A stretch of DNA of 64,000 bases from Nocardia wallacei (GCF_014466955.1 NZ_AP023396.1:3348001-3412000), one strand, 5' to 3'. Numbered from the stretch's first letter, positions 51,433 through 64,000 are shown. The notes: generated by a model not told the origin, from the sequence alone. Translations and numbers: made by a program.

Positions 51433-54400
51433 ATGATCCCGTTGTCGTTCGCGCAGCGTCGGCTGTGGTTCATCGACCGGCTGGACGGTCCCTCCGCCAC
51501 GTACAACATGCCGGTGGCGGTCCGATTGCGCGGCGTACTCGACGAATCGGCCTTCGCCGCCGCGGTCGGCGACGTCGTCACCCGGCACGAGAGCCTGCGC
51601 ACCATCTTCGTCGAGGTCGACGGCGTACCCGCCCAGCAGGTGCTCGACGCCGGCGACGTCGAGGTGCCCGTCACGATCGCCGACGTGACCACCGACGAGG
51701 TGGACGCGGCGGTCGCCGAGGCGGCGCGGCACGCGTTCGACCTGGCGACCGAGATCCCGCTGCGCGTCACCGTCCTGCGTTGCGGCGCAACCGAGTACGT
51801 GGCGCTGCTGCTGATTCACCACATCGCGGGCGACGGCTGGTCGATGGCGCCGCTGCTGCGGGATCTGTCGGTCGCGTACGCGGCGCGCAGCCGGGGTGCT
51901 GCGCCGGAGTGGGAGCCGCTGCCGGTGCAGTATGTGGATTACACGTTGTGGCAGCGGGAATTGCTGGGATCGGCGGACGATCCGGACAGTGTGCTGTCGC
52001 GGCAATTCGAGTACTGGCGCCGGGAATTGGCGGGTGCGCCGGAGCAGTTGCGGTTGCCCGCCGATCGGCCGCGGCCCCGCACGGCGGGCTCGCGCGGGGA
52101 CGTAACGGTCATCGGCATCGACGCGGACCTGCGCGCCGCGGTGGAGCGGCTGGCCGCCCGCGAGGGCGCGACGGCGTCGATGGTGCTGCAATCGGCCTTG
52201 GCGGTGCTGCTGTTCAAACTCGGTGCGGGCGAGGACATTCCGATCGGTTCGCCGATCGCCGGTCGCACCGACGAGGCGCTGACCGAGCTGGTGGGCTTCT
52301 TCGTCAACACGTGGGTGCTGCGCGCTCGCGTCGTCGCGGGGGCGCGATTCACCGACATTCTCGGCCAGGTCAAGGCGAAGGCCCTGGCCGCCTACGAGAA
52401 TCAGGACATTCCGTTCGAGCTGCTGGTCGAACTGCTCAACCCGGTCCGCTCCACGGCACATCATCCGCTCGTCCAGGTACTGCTGAGCTTTCAGAACAAT
52501 GCCGCGCCCGCACTGGAACTGCCGGGGCTGGTCTTCGAACCGTATCCGGTGGCGGCGACGACCTCGCAATTCGATCTGGTGTTCAACATCGGCGACGCGG
52601 CCGCGACCGGCGGCTGGAACGTCCATCTCGAATACTCGACGGACCTGTTCGACCGGTCCACCGTCGAGGCGATCGCGGCACGGCTGGTGCGGGTGCTGCG
52701 GCTGGCGTCGGCGCATCCGGATGTCGCGGTGGGCGCGGTCGATGTCCTGGATACCGTGGAACGCGAACTCGTCGTGCGCCGATGGAACGAGACCGCCCTC
52801 GAGGTCCCGGACACCACCCTGATCGGCCTGGTGCGACAACAGGTCTCGCGTACCCCCGACGCGATCGCCGTGCGCTGTGGTGCCACCGCGCTCTCCTATC
52901 GGGAGCTGGATACGCGGGCCGCCCGGCTGGCCCGCGACCTGATCGCCCGCGGCGTGCGGCCCGACGACGTCGTCGCGGTGGCGCTGCCGCGGTCCGCGGA
53001 CCTGGTCGTGGCCTTGCTCGCGGTCCTGCGAGCCGGTGCCGCGTATCTGCCGATCGATCCGGCCTATCCTGCCGAGCGGCTGGCATTCATCCTCGCCGAC
53101 GCCGGACCCGTTCTCGTCGTGACCGATGCCGCGACGGCACCCGCGCTGCCCGACACCGCGGCGCCCCGCCATCTCGTGCCCGCCGATGCGGCCGCGGAGG
53201 ATGCACCCGAACCGGACGCCGCGATACGGCCGCAGAATCTGGCCTATGTGATCTACACTTCCGGCTCCACGGGTACGCCGAAAGGCGTTGGTATCACGCA
53301 TCGTAACGTGGTGAATCTGGTTGCGCAGGCGTGGTCGGCGGGGCCGGGGGAGCGGGTGCTGGCGCACTCGTCGGTGGCCTTCGACGCGTCCACCTATGAG
53401 TTCTGGCCCGCGCTGTGCGGCGGCGCGACCGTGGTGATGGCGACCGAGCGGCGCTCGGACCCGGCCGAGATCACCCGGCTGGCCGAGACCTGTGCGGTGA
53501 CCAAGCTGTTCGCGACACCGCCGCTGTTGACGGCGCTGGTCGAGCACGCGCAGTCGCTGCCGGGCAACGCCTTCCGAAGCCTGGCGCAGGTGAGCACGGG
53601 CGCCGACACCCTCGGCGCGGGGCTGGTGCAGGCGCTGCGGGACATGTGCCCCGGCGTGCGGATCGACAATCTGTACGGTCCGACCGAGGCGACCGTCGAC
53701 GTGACATCGTCGGTCGTACCGGACAGTGTCGAGGTGACGGTGCCGATCGGCGCTCCGTTGGCGAATACCCGTGTGTTCGTGCTGGATTCGTGGTTGTTGC
53801 CGGTTCCGGTCGGGGTGGCGGGTGAGTTGTATGTGGCGGGTGCGCAGCTGGGGCGTGGGTATCTGGGTCGGGCGGGGTTGACGGCGTCGCGGTTTGTGGC
53901 GGACCCGTTCGGTGCGGGCGGCCGGTTGTATCGCACCGGTGATGTGGTGCGGTGGAACGCCTCCGGGCAGTTGGAGTTCGTCGGCCGTGCCGACGATCAG
54001 GTGAAGATCCGTGGCTTCCGGGTCGAGCCGGGTGAGGTGGGAGCCGCCCTCGCGCAGCATCCCTCGGTGTCGCAGGCGGTCGTGCTGGCCCGCGAGATCG
54101 ACTCCGGAGACAAGCGGCTGATCGCCTATGTGGTCGCGGAGCGAGCCGAAACCCCCGAACTCGACGGCGCCCGAGTACGCGAGTACCTCGCGGGGCAGCT
54201 ACCGGATTTCATGGTCCCGGCCGTGGTGATGACGGTCGAGTCGATTCCACTGACCCTCAACGGGAAAGTCGATCGCGACGCACTGCCCCTCCCGGAAATC
54301 ACCTCCACGGTGGCGTACCGGGCGCCGGGTACCGAGCACGAGCGGGTCCTGGCCGAGCTGTTCGCCGAGATACTCGGGCTCGACCGGGTCGGCGCCGACG

Positions 54401-57400
54401 ACAGCTTTTTCGCCCTCGGCGGGCACTCGCTGCTGGCCACCCGCCTCGTCAGCCGGATCCGCGCGACGCTGGGCATCGAGGTACCCATCCGGACGATCTT
54501 CGACGCCCCGACGGTCGCACGGCTCGCGCGCCGATTGGACACCGACGTCCGGGTGCGCCCCGCATTGACGGTCCGGCCACGGCCCGAACCGATTCCGCTG
54601 TCGTTCGCGCAGCGACGACTGTGGTTCATCCACTGGCTGGACGGACCGTCGGCCACCTACAACATCCCGGTGACGGCGCGGCTCACGGGCGAACTGGACA
54701 TCCCGGCGCTCGAGGCGGCGATCGGCGATGTCGTGGCGCGGCACGAGAGCCTGCGCACGGTGTTCACCGAAGTCGACGGCGTGCCCGCCCAGCGGGTCCA
54801 GGCCGCCGACCGCGTCCGCGCGTCGTTCACGGTGACCGAGACCAGCGCTGCCGAACTGGCAGCGTCCGTGACCGCCGCGGTGCGTCACGAGTTCGATCTC
54901 TCGGCCGAACTTCCCTTGCGTACCACCGTATTTCGCGGCGGTGACCACTGTGTCCTGGTGCTGCTGCTGCACCACATCGCCGGTGACGGCTGGTCGGCGG
55001 CGACCTTGCTGCGGGATCTGTCGGTCGCGTACGCGGCGCGCAGCCGGGGTGCTGCGCCGGAGTGGGAGCCGCTGCCGGTGCAGTATGTGGATTACACGTT
55101 GTGGCAGCGGGAGTTGCTGGGATCGGCGGACGACCCGGACAGTGTGCTGTCCGAGCAGTTCGAGTACTGGCGTCACGAGTTGGACGGTGTGCCCGAGCAG
55201 TTGCGGTTGCCCACCGATCGGTCCCGGCCCCGCACCGCCGGTCACGGTGGAGATGTCGTGGGTTTCGGCATCGACGCCGACACGCGCGCCGCGGTGGAGC
55301 GCCTGGCCGCCCGCGAGGGCGCGACGGCGTCGATGGTGCTGCAAACGGCCTTGGCGGTGCTGTTGTCCGAACTCGGTGCGGGCGAGGACATTCCGATCGG
55401 TTCGCCGATCGCCGGTCGCACCGACGAGGCGCTGACCGAGCTGGTGGGCTTCTTCGTCAACACCTGGGTGCTGCGGGCACACGTGGATCCGGCGGAGTCG
55501 TTCGCGCAGATCCTGGGACAGGTCAAGGCGAAGGCGCTGGCCGCCTACGAGAATCAGGACATTCCGTTCGAGCTGCTGGTCGAACTGCTCAACCCGGCGC
55601 GCTCGGCGTCGCATCATCCGCTGTTCCAGGTGATGCTGGCGTTCCAGAACAACACGCTGCCCCGGCTGGACCTGCCGGGAGTGGATATCGAACCCTATGC
55701 CGCGTCCACCGGTACCGCGCGATTCGACCTGCTGTTCACCATCGCCGATGCCCCGGCCGGCCACGACTGGCGCGGACTCGTCGAATTCGCCACCGACCTG
55801 TTCGATCGGCCGACGGTCGAGGCCATCGCGGGACGTCTGGTGCGGCTGCTGCGGCAGGTGAGCCGGGAGCCGGGCATACCGGTCGGATCCGTGGAGGTGC
55901 TCGCCGACGACGAACGCGAACTGATCCTGCGGCGATGGAACGACACCGCCGCGCCCGTCGCCGACACCACCGTGGTCGGGTTGTTCCGCGCGCAGGCCGC
56001 GCGGACGCCGGACGCGGTCGCGGTCGTCGGCGCGGACGCCGAGCTGACCTACCGCGAGCTGCAGGTGCGGGCCGAGACGCTCGCGCACGCGCTGATATCG
56101 CGCGGAGTGGGTCCCGAGGACATCGTCGCGGTGGCGCTGCCTCGCACCGCGGACCTCATCGTGGCCTTGCTGGCCGTGCTGACGGCCGGTGGCGAATACC
56201 TGCCCATCGACCCCGCGTATCCGTCGGACCGGCTGGGATTCGTGCTGGCCGACGCCGCGCCCGTGGTCGTCGTGACCGACAGCGCCACCGCGGAAGTCGT
56301 GCCGGACAACGGCATACCGCGCCTGCGCCTCGACACGTTCGACAGCACCGGCGCGGCCGGACGCGATCGGCTCCCGGCGGTGCGGCCGCAGCAGGCCGCG
56401 TACCTGATCTACACCTCCGGTTCCACGGGCCGCCCGAAGGGCGTCGAGGTCACCCACCGCAACGTCGTGAACCTGATCGCCCAGGCCTGGCACACCGATA
56501 CCGGGGACCGGGTGCTGGCGCATTCCTCGGTGGCGTTCGACGCCTCGGCCTACGAGATCTGGCCCGCCCTGTGCGGCGGCGCCGCCGTGGTGGTCGCGGC
56601 GGCGCGGCGCTCGGATCCGGCCGAGATCACCCGGCTGGCCGAAACCGCGCCGGTGACGAAGATGTTCGCCACCCCGCCGCTGCTGTCGGCGTTGCTCGAC
56701 TACACGAAGACCCTGCCGCGCAACCCTTTCCAGAGCCTGCGGCAGGTGAGCACCGGTGCCGACGTCCTCTCCGCGGCACTCGTGCGCGACCTGCGGTCGC
56801 GGTGGGGACGGATCCGGATCGACAACCTGTACGGACCGACCGAGACGACGGTGAACGTGACGTCGACGGTGGTACCCGACGAGGTGGCGGGCACCGTCCC
56901 GATCGGCGCCCCCGTCGCCAATACCCGTGTCTACGTGCTGGATTCCCGTATGCGGCCGCTTCCGCCGCGCGTACCCGGCGAGCTGTATGTCGCGGGTGCG
57001 CAGGTGTCACGGGGCTACCGCGGCCGTGCGGGGCTGACCGCGGCTCGATTCGTGGCGGACCCGTTCGACGCGGCGGGCGGGCGGCTGTATCGCACCGGCG
57101 ACGTGGTGCGCTGGAGCGGCGACGGACGGCTGGAGTTCGTGGGCCGAGCCGACGACCAGGTCAAGATCCGCGGCTTCCGAGTCGAACCCGGTGAGGTGGA
57201 AGCCGCACTGGCACAGCATCCTTCGGTCTCGCAGGCGGCGGTGACCGCGCGCGACACCGGGACCGGCGCCAAGCGGCTGATCGCCTACGTGAGCGGCGAC
57301 GCGGTCGACGGCGCGGACGTGCGCGAGTTCGTGGCCGGACGCCTGCCGGAATTCATGGTGCCCGCGGTGGTCATGGTGGTCGAGTCGATGCCGCTGACGA

Positions 57401-60400
57401 CCGGCGGGAAACTCGATCGCGCCGCGCTGCCGGATCCGGAGTTCAGCTCCTCGACGCCGCATCGGGCGCCCGGCACCCGGCAGGAGCGAATCCTCGCCAC
57501 CGTGTTCGCCGAGGTGCTCGGGCTGGAACGGGTCGGAGCGGACGACGACTTCTTCGAACTGGGCGGCGACAGTATCCGCTCGATCCAGGTGGTGTCCCGG
57601 GCACGCGCGCTGGGCGTGGAGGTCGGTCCGCGGCAGGTGTTCGAGTGCCGGACCGTCGCGGCGTTGGCGGCGGTGGCGAACGACTGCGCGGGCACGGTGG
57701 CGGACGAATCTGCCCCTGCCGCGGTGGGGTGGCTGCCGTTGCTGCCGGTGGCACGATTCGTGCGCGAGCTGGGCGGCCGCTTCGACGGCTTCCACCAGTC
57801 CATGACGCTGGATCTGCCCGTGGGCATCGACCGGGCCGGTCTGGAGGCGACGCTCACGGCCGTCATCGACCACCATGACGTGCTGCGGTCGCGGTTGGTC
57901 GACGACGAGCGCGGCCCGGGTCTGGAGATCGCGCCGCCCGGTGCCGTCGCTGCCGGAACGTGGCTGCACCGCGTCGAGGTGGCCGAGCCCGAGCCGCCCG
58001 AGGCGGCCGCCGGACATCTGGCGGCCGCGGTCGGCCGGTTGGCCCCGGCAGCCGGAGTCATGATGCAGTTCGTGTGGTTCGACGCCGGTCCGGCGCGAGC
58101 GGGCCGACTGGCGATCATCGCGCACCATCTGGTGGTCGACGGCGTCTCCTGGCGAATCTTGTTGCCCGACCTGGTATCCGCGTGGCAGGCCGTGTCGGCC
58201 GGATCGCGGCCGGTCCTGACACCCACGGGCACCTCGCTGCGACACTGGGCACACGGACTGGCCGAACGGGCGTCGGCGCCGGAGCTGACCGAGCAACTGC
58301 CGTGCTGGCGTTCGATTCTCGACGGACCCGACCCCATGCTGGGTACGCGGCCGCTGGACCCGCGGATCGACGTCATGGCCACCATGCACCGGACGGTGGT
58401 CGAGATACCCGTGATGGAGACCGAGGCGCTGTCGACCACGCTGCCCTCGGTGTTCCACGGCGGCGTCGCGGACGGACTGCTGGCAGCGCTGGCGGCGGCG
58501 GTGACGCGCTGGCGGCACGCGCGCGGAGTGCCCGAGGAATCGGTGCTGATCCGGCTCGAAGGGCACGGCCGCGAGGAGGACGCCGTACCCGGCGCCGATC
58601 TGTCGAACACCGTCGGCTGGTTCACGAGCGTGTTCCCGGTGCGGTTGCGTGCGAACGCGGCGGCGTGGGCGGAGGTCTGTGCGGGCGGTCCGGCGGCGGG
58701 CGCCTCGATCAAGGCGGTCAAGGAGCAACTGCGTGCGATCCCGGGCCGGGGCATCGGCTACGGACTGCTGCGCTACCTCGATCCCGAGACCGCCGCACAA
58801 CTGCGGCCGTACTCGGCCGGGCAGATCGGGTTCAACCACCTCGGCCGGTTGACAGCGACCGACCTGCTCCCGAAACGACTGCGCGGCGCCGGATGGACTC
58901 CGGTGCGAGGCGATGCCGTGGCGGCCCCGGACCCGGCCATGGCCGCACTGGCGGTCGTCGATATCACCACGATGGTCGTCGATACCGCCGAGGGCCCGGT
59001 GCTGCGGGCGGTATTCGCCGTTCCGGCACAAGTTCTCGACCCGGCGGCGGCCGCGGAACTGGCCGAGCTGTGGCGGTCCGCGGCGCTCGGCTTGGCCAGG
59101 CACGCCGTCGGCACCGGCGCGGGCGGCCTGACACCGTCGGACCTGCCGCTGGTGGAGCTGGCACAGGACGCGATCGAGCAGTTGGAGCGGCGGTATCCGG
59201 GACTCGCGGAGGTCTGGCCGCTGACCTCGATGCAATCGGGGTTGCTGTTCCATCGCGCGCTGGCGGGCAAGGGCCCGGACTTCTACCACATGCAGGTGGT
59301 GTTCGGCCTGACCGGAATGGTGGACCCGGCGCGGATGCGCGCGGCCGGGCAAGCGCTGCTCGACCGCTATCCGAATCTGCGGGTCGGCTTCGCCGAGGAC
59401 TCCGGCGGGGTTCCGGTGCAGGTCGTCGTCCGGTCGGTCGAATTACCGTGGCGCGTCGTGGATTTGCGGGATGGTGACGAGGCGGAGAACGCCGCGGCGC
59501 TGGCATCGCTGCTGGCCGAGGACCGGCACACCCAATTCGACGTGGCGACGCCGCCCCTGCTGCGACTCACCTTGGTCCTGACCGCCGACCAGCGCTCGGA
59601 ACTGGTGTTCACCGCGCACCACATACTGCTGGACGGATGGTCGCTGCCACTGCTGATCCGGGACCTGTTGCGGCTCTACGGTTCTGGTGGCGATGCCGCG
59701 GCCCTGCCGCCGGTGCCCGCCTATCGCGAATTCCTGACCTGGTTGCGCCGCTGGGATGCCCGCGCGGGCCTGCGGGCCTGGGCGGCGGAACTCGACGGCT
59801 TCGACGAACCCACGATGCTCGCCGGCGCCGCCGACGAGGCCGCGCCCGCGGAGGTCGAGCAGGTCGAGGTGCCGTTGCCCGCGGCGACCGCGCGGGCCGT
59901 GGGCAGGCGCGCCGTCGAACTCGGGGTCACGGTGAACACGGTCGTCCAGGCCGCGTGGGGGATCGTGCTGGCGGCGGCGACCGGCCGCCGCGATGTGGTG
60001 GCCGGGACGACGGTCTCGGGCCGGCCACCCGCGATCGCGGGAGTCGACTCGATGGTCGGCCTGTTCATCAACACCGTGCCCGTGCGCGTGCGGTTCGACC
60101 ACGGCGACACCCTCGCCGACGTGCTGACCGAGCTGCAGGCCCGCCAGGTCGCCCTGCTGGACCACCATCACGTCGGATTGAGTGATATCCACCGGGCCAT
60201 CGGCCTGAACGCGCTGTTCGACACGCTCATCGGCTTCGAGTCCTATCCCGTCGACTGGTCCGGGATCGACGCGGCCGTCACCGTCAGCGGTCTCGGCCTC
60301 ACCGACCTGCGTCCCACCGCGCCGACGCACTACCCGCTGACGGTGGTCGCCGGCGCGGCACCGGAGCTGACGCTTCGACTGGAATACCGCACCGATATGT

Positions 60401-63400
60401 TCGATCGGCCGGCGGTCGAGGCCGTCTCGCGGCGTTTGGTGCGGATATTCGAACAGGTGGCCTCGGACGCGAATGTCGCGGTGGGCTCGATCGACCTGCT
60501 CGGCGACGAGCGCGACCTGGTGCTGTGGCGGTGGAACGAGACCGCCGCGCAGGTGCGGGACACCACGCTCACGGAGTTGTTCGAGGCGCGGGTGGCCCGC
60601 ACCCCCGACGCCGTGGCCGTCGTCTGCGGCGAGACGGAGCTGACCTATCGCGAGCTCGACACCCGGGCGGCGCGGCTGGCGCGCGCGCTGGTCTCGCGCG
60701 GCGTGGGGCCCGACACGCTCGTGGCCGTGGCGCTGGGACGATCCGCGGAACTGCTGGTGGCCCTGGTGGCGGTGGTGCGGGCCGGTGGCGGGTACCTGCC
60801 GATCGACCCCGCCTACGCCGCGGATCGGCTGGCGTTCGTTCTCGCCGACGCCGCCCCGGTCGTGCTGGTGACCGATCGAGCAACGGCGAACCGCTTGCCG
60901 CGCACTGCGATCGCGCACCTGTACCTCGACGACCTCGGCGTGGTGGACGGCCGCGATCGAACCGCCGCGGTGCGGCCGCAGAATCTGGCCTATGTGATCT
61001 ACACTTCCGGGTCCACGGGTACGCCGAAAGGCGTTGGTATCACGCATCGTAACGTGGTGAATCTGGTCGCGCAGGCGTGGTCGGCGGGGCCGGGGGAGCG
61101 GGTGCTGGCGCACTCGTCGGTGGCCTTCGACGCGTCCACCTATGAGTTCTGGCCCGCGCTGTGCGGTGGCGCGACCGTGGTGATGGCGACCGCGGAGCAG
61201 TCCGACCCCGCGGAGATCACCCGATTGGCCGAAACCTGTGCGGTGACCAAGCTGTTCGCGACACCGCCGCTGCTGGCGGCGCTGGCCGAGTACGCGGAGA
61301 CGGTGCCGGGCAAGCCGTTGCGGAGTCTGGAGCAGGTGAACACCGGCGCCGACACGCTCACCGGCGGGCTGGTCGACGCGGTGCGGGCGGTGTGCGGCGG
61401 CGTCCGGGTCGACAACCTCTACGGTCCGACCGAGGCGACGGTCGACGTGACGGCGTGCACCGTGCCCGAGGGGACGAACGGGCCGGTCCCGATCGGTGCT
61501 CCGCTGGCCAATACCCGGGTGTTCGTGCTGGATTCGTGGCTGGCGCCGGTTCCCGTCGGCGTCGCGGGCGAGTTGTACGTGGCCGGTGCGCAACTGGCGC
61601 GCGGATATCTGGGCCGCTCGGGACTGACCGCGGCGCGGTTCGTGGCCGACCCGTTCGATGCGGGCGGCCGGTTGTACCGCACCGGTGATGTGGTGCGGTG
61701 GAACGCTTCCGGGCAGTTGGAGTTCGTCGGCCGTGCCGACGATCAGGTGAAGATCCGTGGCTTCCGGGTCGAGCCGGGTGAGGTGGAAGCCGCCCTCGCG
61801 CAGCATCCGTCGGTCTCCCGGGCGGCGGTGGCCGCGCTGGCGACCGGCACCGGCGGCAAACAGCTGGTGGGATACGTCGTTCCCGGCCCCGCCGGCGCGG
61901 CCGGACTCGACGGCGCACGGCTGCGCGAGTTCGTCGCCCAGCGGCTGCCGGACTTCATGGTGCCGACGGCGGTGCTGGTGCTCGACTCGATTCCGCTCAC
62001 TCCCAGCGGGAAGGTGGATCGCAAGGCGCTGCCCGCCCCGGCAGCGGCGCCGTCGGCGCGCTATCGGGCGCCGGGCACCCCCGAGGAGCGGGTGCTGGCC
62101 ACGGTGTTCGCCGAAGTGCTGGGCGTGGACCGGGTCGGAGTGGACGACAGCTTCTTCGAATTGGGCGGAGACAGTATTCGATCCATCCAGGTGGTGTCGC
62201 GGGCGCGGGCGCTGGGCGTGGTGGTGAGTACCCGCGAGGTGTTCGAACGCCGGACGGTGGCGGCGCTGGCCGCGGTGGCCGGTGGGCGCGCGGTGGATTC
62301 GGTGCTGCGGGAACCGGCGGGCGCGGGCGTGGGCTGGATGCCGTTGCTGCCGGTGGCACGGTTCGTGCGGGAGCTGGGCGCCGGTTTCGACGGTTTCAAT
62401 CAATCCATGGTGCTCGAGCTGCCGGTGGGTATCGACCGCGCGGGCCTGGTGGCGACGCTGTCAGCGGTCCTCGATCGCCATGACGCGCTGCGATCGCGCC
62501 TGGTCGACGACGAGCGTGGCCCCGGCCTCGAGATCGCGCCGCCCGGCTCGGTGGATGCCGGGATGTGGCTGCATCGCGTCGAGGTGACCGATCCGCCGCC
62601 CGCCGACGTGATCGCCGCGCAGCTCGAGGCGGCGGTCGGCCGGTTGGCTCCGGCGGCCGGGGTGATGATGCAGTTCGTGTGGTTCGACGCCGGTCCGGCG
62701 GCCGCGGGACGGCTGGCGATCGTGGCGCACCATCTGGTGGTCGACGGTGTGTCGTGGCGAATCCTGCTGCCGGACTTGGCTTCCGCGTGGCATGCGGTGG
62801 CGGCCGGAGCGCCGCCGGTGTTCGCACCGGCGGGGACATCTATGCGGCGCTGGGCGCACGGCCTGGCCGACGAGTCGACCCAGCCGCGGCGGGTGGCCGA
62901 ACTTCCTCGGTGGCGTGCGGTTCTCGACGGGCCCGACCCGATGCTGGGCTCGCGGCCGCTGGATCCGGAGGTCGACGTCCTGTCCACCGTGCAGCACGTC
63001 GAGGTACCGATTCCGGTGGCCGAGACCGAGGCCCTGGTGACGACCCTGCCCGCGGTCTTCCACGGCGGTGTCGAGGACGGACTGCTGGCGGCTCTGACGG
63101 TGGCCCTCACGCGCTGGCGCCGGAATCGCGGGGTGTCCGAGGAGTCGGTGCTGCTTCGTCTGGAAGGGCATGGGCGCGAGGAGGATACCGTGGCGGGCGC
63201 CGATCTGTCGGGCACCGTCGGCTGGTTCACCACCATGTACCCGGTGCGGCTACGGGCCGCCGCGATCGACTGGGATCGACTCCGCGCGGGCGGCGACGCC
63301 GCGGGCGCCCTGATCAAATCGATCAAGGAGCAGTTGCGGGCGCTGCCGGACAAGGGCATCGGCTTCGGGCTGCTGCGCTACCTGAACCCCGAGACGGCCG

Positions 63401-64000
63401 CTGTCCTGCGACAGTTCCCCGCCGTCCAGATCGGGTTCAACTACCTCGGCCGGTTCACCTCGGCGGATCTGCTGCCGCACCGCTCGCAGGACGGCGGCTG
63501 GACGCCCGCGGGCGCCGCCGGACCGGTGATCACGCCGCTGGACCCCGCCCTGTCGGCGATGCCGGTGATGTCCGCGCTGGATGTGAGCGCCACGGTGATC
63601 GACACCGACACGGGTCCGGAGCTGCGGGCGGTGTTCGGCGCGCCCGCGGGGATCCTGTCGCGGTCGGAGGTGCGGGAGCTGGCCGAGCTGTGGCGTGATG
63701 CCGCGCTGGGATTGGCGCACCACGCCGCGACACCCGGTGCGGGCGGTTCGACACCGGCGGACCTGCCGCTGGTGACGTTGGCGCAGAGCGAGATCGAAGC
63801 CCTGGAGCGGCGATACCCGGGCCTGGTGGACGTGTGGCCGCCGACCTCGATGCAGTCGGGGTTACTGTTCCATCACGGGCTGGCGGACACCGGTTTCGAC
63901 GCCTATCACATGCAGGTGGTGTTCGGCCTGGCCGGGCCGGTCGACCCGGACCGGATGCGCGCGGCAGGCCAGGGTGTGCTCGACCGATATCCCACGCTGC
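51433..64000 (+). CDS. Non-ribosomal peptide synthetase, 3' partial: C-A-T, C-A-T-E, C-A-T-E, C...
   Basis: ATG at 51433 lies one base after the NRPS1 stop (TGA-G-ATG), with AGAGAGGTGG upstream acting as ribosome binding site. The frame is open to the right edge (about 4189 codons seen). Module 5: C starting directly at its C1 motif ([12 protein letters not shown]), A code DAYFSGLVDK, T Ser999. Module 6: LCL-type C, A code DAYFSGLVNK, T Ser2047 in GGDSI, then an epimerase ([10 protein letters not shown] near residue 2230, EGHGREE, VGWFT). Module 7: DCL-type C ([19 protein letters not shown]), A code DAYFNGLVDK, T Ser3581 in GGDSI, then a second epimerase. A further DCL-type C begins near residue 4134 and is cut by the window. 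Residues 6 and 7 of the peptide are therefore expected as D-amino acids. No thioesterase is reached. It is co-transcribed and probably translationally coupled with NRPS1. Confidence 0.96.
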   Translation, partial: MIPLSFAQRRLWFIDRLDGPSATYNMPVAVRLRGVLDESAFAAAVGDVVTRHESLRTIFVEVDGVPAQQVLDAGDVEVPVTIADVTTDEVDAAVAEAARHAFDLATEIPLRVTVLRCGATEYVALLLIHHIAGDGWSMAPLLRDLSVAYAARSRGAAPEWEPLPVQYVDYTLWQRELLGSADDPDSVLSRQFEYWRRELAGAPEQLRLPADRPRPRTAGSRGDVTVIGIDADLRAAVERLAAREGATASMVLQSALAVLLFKLGAGEDIPIGSPIAGRTDEALTELVGFFVNTWVLRARVVAGARFTDILGQVKAKALAAYENQDIPFELLVELLNPVRSTAHHPLVQVLLSFQNNAAPALELPGLVFEPYPVAATTSQFDLVFNIGDAAATGGWNVHLEYSTDLFDRSTVEAIAARLVRVLRLASAHPDVAVGAVDVLDTVERELVVRRWNETALEVPDTTLIGLVRQQVSRTPDAIAVRCGATALSYRELDTRAARLARDLIARGVRPDDVVAVALPRSADLVVALLAVLRAGAAYLPIDPAYPAERLAFILADAGPVLVVTDAATAPALPDTAAPRHLVPADAAAEDAPEPDAAIRPQNLAYVIYTSGSTGTPKGVGITHRNVVNLVAQAWSAGPGERVLAHSSVAFDASTYEFWPALCGGATVVMATERRSDPAEITRLAETCAVTKLFATPPLLTALVEHAQSLPGNAFRSLAQVSTGADTLGAGLVQALRDMCPGVRIDNLYGPTEATVDVTSSVVPDSVEVTVPIGAPLANTRVFVLDSWLLPVPVGVAGELYVAGAQLGRGYLGRAGLTASRFVADPFGAGGRLYRTGDVVRWNASGQLEFVGRADDQVKIRGFRVEPGEVGAALAQHPSVSQAVVLAREIDSGDKRLIAYVVAERAETPELDGARVREYLAGQLPDFMVPAVVMTVESIPLTLNGKVDRDALPLPEITSTVAYRAPGTEHERVLAELFAEILGLDRVGADDSFFALGGHSLLATRLVSRIRATLGIEVPIRTIFDAPTVARLARRLDTDVRVRPALTVRPRPEPIPLSFAQRRLWFIHWLDGPSATYNIPVTARLTGELDIPALEAAIGDVVARHESLRTVFTEVDGVPAQRVQAADRVRASFTVTETSAAELAASVTAAVRHEFDLSAELPLRTTVFRGGDHCVLVLLLHHIAGDGWSAATLLRDLSVAYAARSRGAAPEWEPLPVQYVDYTLWQRELLGSADDPDSVLSEQFEYWRHELDGVPEQLRLPTDRSRPRTAGHGGDVVGFGIDADTRAAVERLAAREGATASMVLQTALAVLLSELGAGEDIPIGSPIAGRTDEALTELVGFFVNTWVLRAHVDPAESFAQILGQVKAKALAAYENQDIPFELLVELLNPARSASHHPLFQVMLAFQNNTLPRLDLPGVDIEPYAASTGTARFDLLFTIADAPAGHDWRGLVEFATDLFDRPTVEAIAGRLVRLLRQVSREPGIPVGSVEVLADDERELILRRWNDTAAPVADTTVVGLFRAQAARTPDAVAVVGADAELTYRELQVRAETLAHALISRGVGPEDIVAVALPRTADLIVALLAVLTAGGEYLPIDPAYPSDRLGFVLADAAPVVVVTDSATAEVVPDNGIPRLRLDTFDSTGAAGRDRLPAVRPQQAAYLIYTSGSTGRPKGVEVTHRNVVNLIAQAWHTDTGDRVLAHSSVAFDASAYEIWPALCGGAAVVVAAARRSDPAEITRLAETAPVTKMFATPPLLSALLDYTKTLPRNPFQSLRQVSTGADVLSAALVRDLRSRWGRIRIDNLYGPTETTVNVTSTVVPDEVAGTVPIGAPVANTRVYVLDSRMRPLPPRVPGELYVAGAQVSRGYRGRAGLTAARFVADPFDAAGGRLYRTGDVVRWSGDGRLEFVGRADDQVKIRGFRVEPGEVEAALAQHPSVSQAAVTARDTGTGAKRLIAYVSGDAVDGADVREFVAGRLPEFMVPAVVMVVESMPLTTGGKLDRAALPDPEFSSSTPHRAPGTRQERILATVFAEVLGLERVGADDDFFELGGDSIRSIQVVSRARALGVEVGPRQVFECRTVAALAAVANDCAGTVADESAPAAVGWLPLLPVARFVRELGGRFDGFHQSMTLDLPVGIDRAGLEATLTAVIDHHDVLRSRLVDDERGPGLEIAPPGAVAAGTWLHRVEVAEPEPPEAAAGHLAAAVGRLAPAAGVMMQFVWFDAGPARAGRLAIIAHHLVVDGVSWRILLPDLVSAWQAVSAGSRPVLTPTGTSLRHWAHGLAERASAPELTEQLPCWRSILDGPDPMLGTRPLDPRIDVMATMHRTVVEIPVMETEALSTTLPSVFHGGVADGLLAALAAAVTRWRHARGVPEESVLIRLEGHGREEDAVPGADLSNTVGWFTSVFPVRLRANAAAWAEVCAGGPAAGASIKAVKEQLRAIPGRGIGYGLLRYLDPETAAQLRPYSAGQIGFNHLGRLTATDLLPKRLRGAGWTPVRGDAVAAPDPAMAALAVVDITTMVVDTAEGPVLRAVFAVPAQVLDPAAAAELAELWRSAALGLARHAVGTGAGGLTPSDLPLVELAQDAIEQLERRYPGLAEVWPLTSMQSGLLFHRALAGKGPDFYHMQVVFGLTGMVDPARMRAAGQALLDRYPNLRVGFAEDSGGVPVQVVVRSVELPWRVVDLRDGDEAENAAALASLLAEDRHTQFDVATPPLLRLTLVLTADQRSELVFTAHHILLDGWSLPLLIRDLLRLYGSGGDAAALPPVPAYREFLTWLRRWDARAGLRAWAAELDGFDEPTMLAGAADEAAPAEVEQVEVPLPAATARAVGRRAVELGVTVNTVVQAAWGIVLAAATGRRDVVAGTTVSGRPPAIAGVDSMVGLFINTVPVRVRFDHGDTLADVLTELQARQVALLDHHHVGLSDIHRAIGLNALFDTLIGFESYPVDWSGIDAAVTVSGLGLTDLRPTAPTHYPLTVVAGAAPELTLRLEYRTDMFDRPAVEAVSRRLVRIFEQVASDANVAVGSIDLLGDERDLVLWRWNETAAQVRDTTLTELFEARVARTPDAVAVVCGETELTYRELDTRAARLARALVSRGVGPDTLVAVALGRSAELLVALVAVVRAGGGYLPIDPAYAADRLAFVLADAAPVVLVTDRATANRLPRTAIAHLYLDDLGVVDGRDRTAAVRPQNLAYVIYTSGSTGTPKGVGITHRNVVNLVAQAWSAGPGERVLAHSSVAFDASTYEFWPALCGGATVVMATAEQSDPAEITRLAETCAVTKLFATPPLLAALAEYAETVPGKPLRSLEQVNTGADTLTGGLVDAVRAVCGGVRVDNLYGPTEATVDVTACTVPEGTNGPVPIGAPLANTRVFVLDSWLAPVPVGVAGELYVAGAQLARGYLGRSGLTAARFVADPFDAGGRLYRTGDVVRWNASGQLEFVGRADDQVKIRGFRVEPGEVEAALAQHPSVSRAAVAALATGTGGKQLVGYVVPGPAGAAGLDGARLREFVAQRLPDFMVPTAVLVLDSIPLTPSGKVDRKALPAPAAAPSARYRAPGTPEERVLATVFAEVLGVDRVGVDDSFFELGGDSIRSIQVVSRARALGVVVSTREVFERRTVAALAAVAGGRAVDSVLREPAGAGVGWMPLLPVARFVRELGAGFDGFNQSMVLELPVGIDRAGLVATLSAVLDRHDALRSRLVDDERGPGLEIAPPGSVDAGMWLHRVEVTDPPPADVIAAQLEAAVGRLAPAAGVMMQFVWFDAGPAAAGRLAIVAHHLVVDGVSWRILLPDLASAWHAVAAGAPPVFAPAGTSMRRWAHGLADESTQPRRVAELPRWRAVLDGPDPMLGSRPLDPEVDVLSTVQHVEVPIPVAETEALVTTLPAVFHGGVEDGLLAALTVALTRWRRNRGVSEESVLLRLEGHGREEDTVAGADLSGTVGWFTTMYPVRLRAAAIDWDRLRAGGDAAGALIKSIKEQLRALPDKGIGFGLLRYLNPETAAVLRQFPAVQIGFNYLGRFTSADLLPHRSQDGGWTPAGAAGPVITPLDPALSAMPVMSALDVSATVIDTDTGPELRAVFGAPAGILSRSEVRELAELWRDAALGLAHHAATPGAGGSTPADLPLVTLAQSEIEALERRYPGLVDVWPPTSMQSGLLFHHGLADTGFDAYHMQVVFGLAGPVDPDRMRAAGQGVLDRYPTL
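51854..51998 (+). repeat. 145-bp near-identical block in C5 (matches 55007-55151 in C6)
   Basis: Two mismatches only. It lies after the HHxxxDG motif of the condensation domains. The offset of 3153 bp keeps the frame. Confidence 0.8.
53227..53446 (+). repeat. 220-bp near-identical block in A5 (matches 60973-61192 in A7)
   Basis: Only three mismatches in 220 bp at an offset of 7746 bp. The block spans motifs A3-A4, including the first pocket residues. The downstream A8 region of the two domains is also almost identical. Confidence 0.85.
55007..55151 (+). repeat. 145-bp near-identical block in C6 (matches 51854-51998 in C5)
   Basis: Partner of the C5 block. Confidence 0.8.
60973..61192 (+). 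repeat. 220-bp near-identical block in A7 (matches 53227-53446 in A5)
   Basis: Partner of the A5 block. Flanking sequence is diverged but homologous. Confidence 0.85.

Noticed and set aside
59443..62403. Long antisense frame opposite NRPS2
   Set aside because: Same shadow pattern; the sense strand encodes continuous C, A, T and E motifs.

Overview
The window is very GC-rich actinomycete DNA. It is dominated by two blocks of giant modular megasynthase genes, both cut by the window edges. Codon use, actinobacterial PKS docking domains, an HxlR regulator and a CsoR-type copper operator suit a Nocardia-like member of the Actinomycetota. The genus is inference. No rRNA, tRNA, transposase or CRISPR array was seen.

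Region 1 (1-29626, + strand) holds three collinear type I PKS genes. The first is truncated at its 5' end and reads (KR)-ACP then KS-AT-DH-ER-KR-ACP. The second and third each carry two KS-AT-DH-KR-ACP modules. Every AT in view has the HAFH motif of malonyl-CoA selectivity and every KR carries the B-type Asp. One fully reduced extension would therefore be followed by four successive double bonds, a conjugated tetraene. The third protein ends in a docking-like tail without thioesterase, so the chain is not released here. PKS2 and PKS3 overlap by 4 bp.

Region 2 (29640-32435) is a compact regulator/export unit. An HxlR-type repressor (- strand) is divergent from a hotdog thioesterase and a 14-TM DHA2 drug exporter (+ strand), with a 27-bp inverted repeat between the divergent starts.

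Region 3 (32436-35304, - strand) carries a DHA3-type MFS transporter, an extremely His-rich protein with two HVHP metal-site motifs behind a near-textbook CsoR copper operator, and a small secreted protein. Region 4 (35305-36383) is mostly non-coding, lower in GC near its end, and contains a short leader-peptide ORF with a strong ribosome binding site and a hairpin on its stop codon.

Region 5 (36384-64000, + strand) holds two NRPS genes, the second open at the right edge. The order is C(starter-like)-A(Thr)-T, C-A-T, C-A-NMT-T, C-A-NMT-T // C-A-T, C-A-T-E, C-A-T-E, C... The predicted product is an N-acylated peptide beginning with Thr, carrying two adjacent N-methylated residues and two adjacent D-residues, and continuing beyond the window. 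The EntF-like first condensation domain suggests an acyl starter. Whether that acyl group comes from the neighbouring polyene PKS is an attractive but unproven idea. Long identical DNA blocks between KS domains and between A domains show that these lines are being homogenised by recombination.
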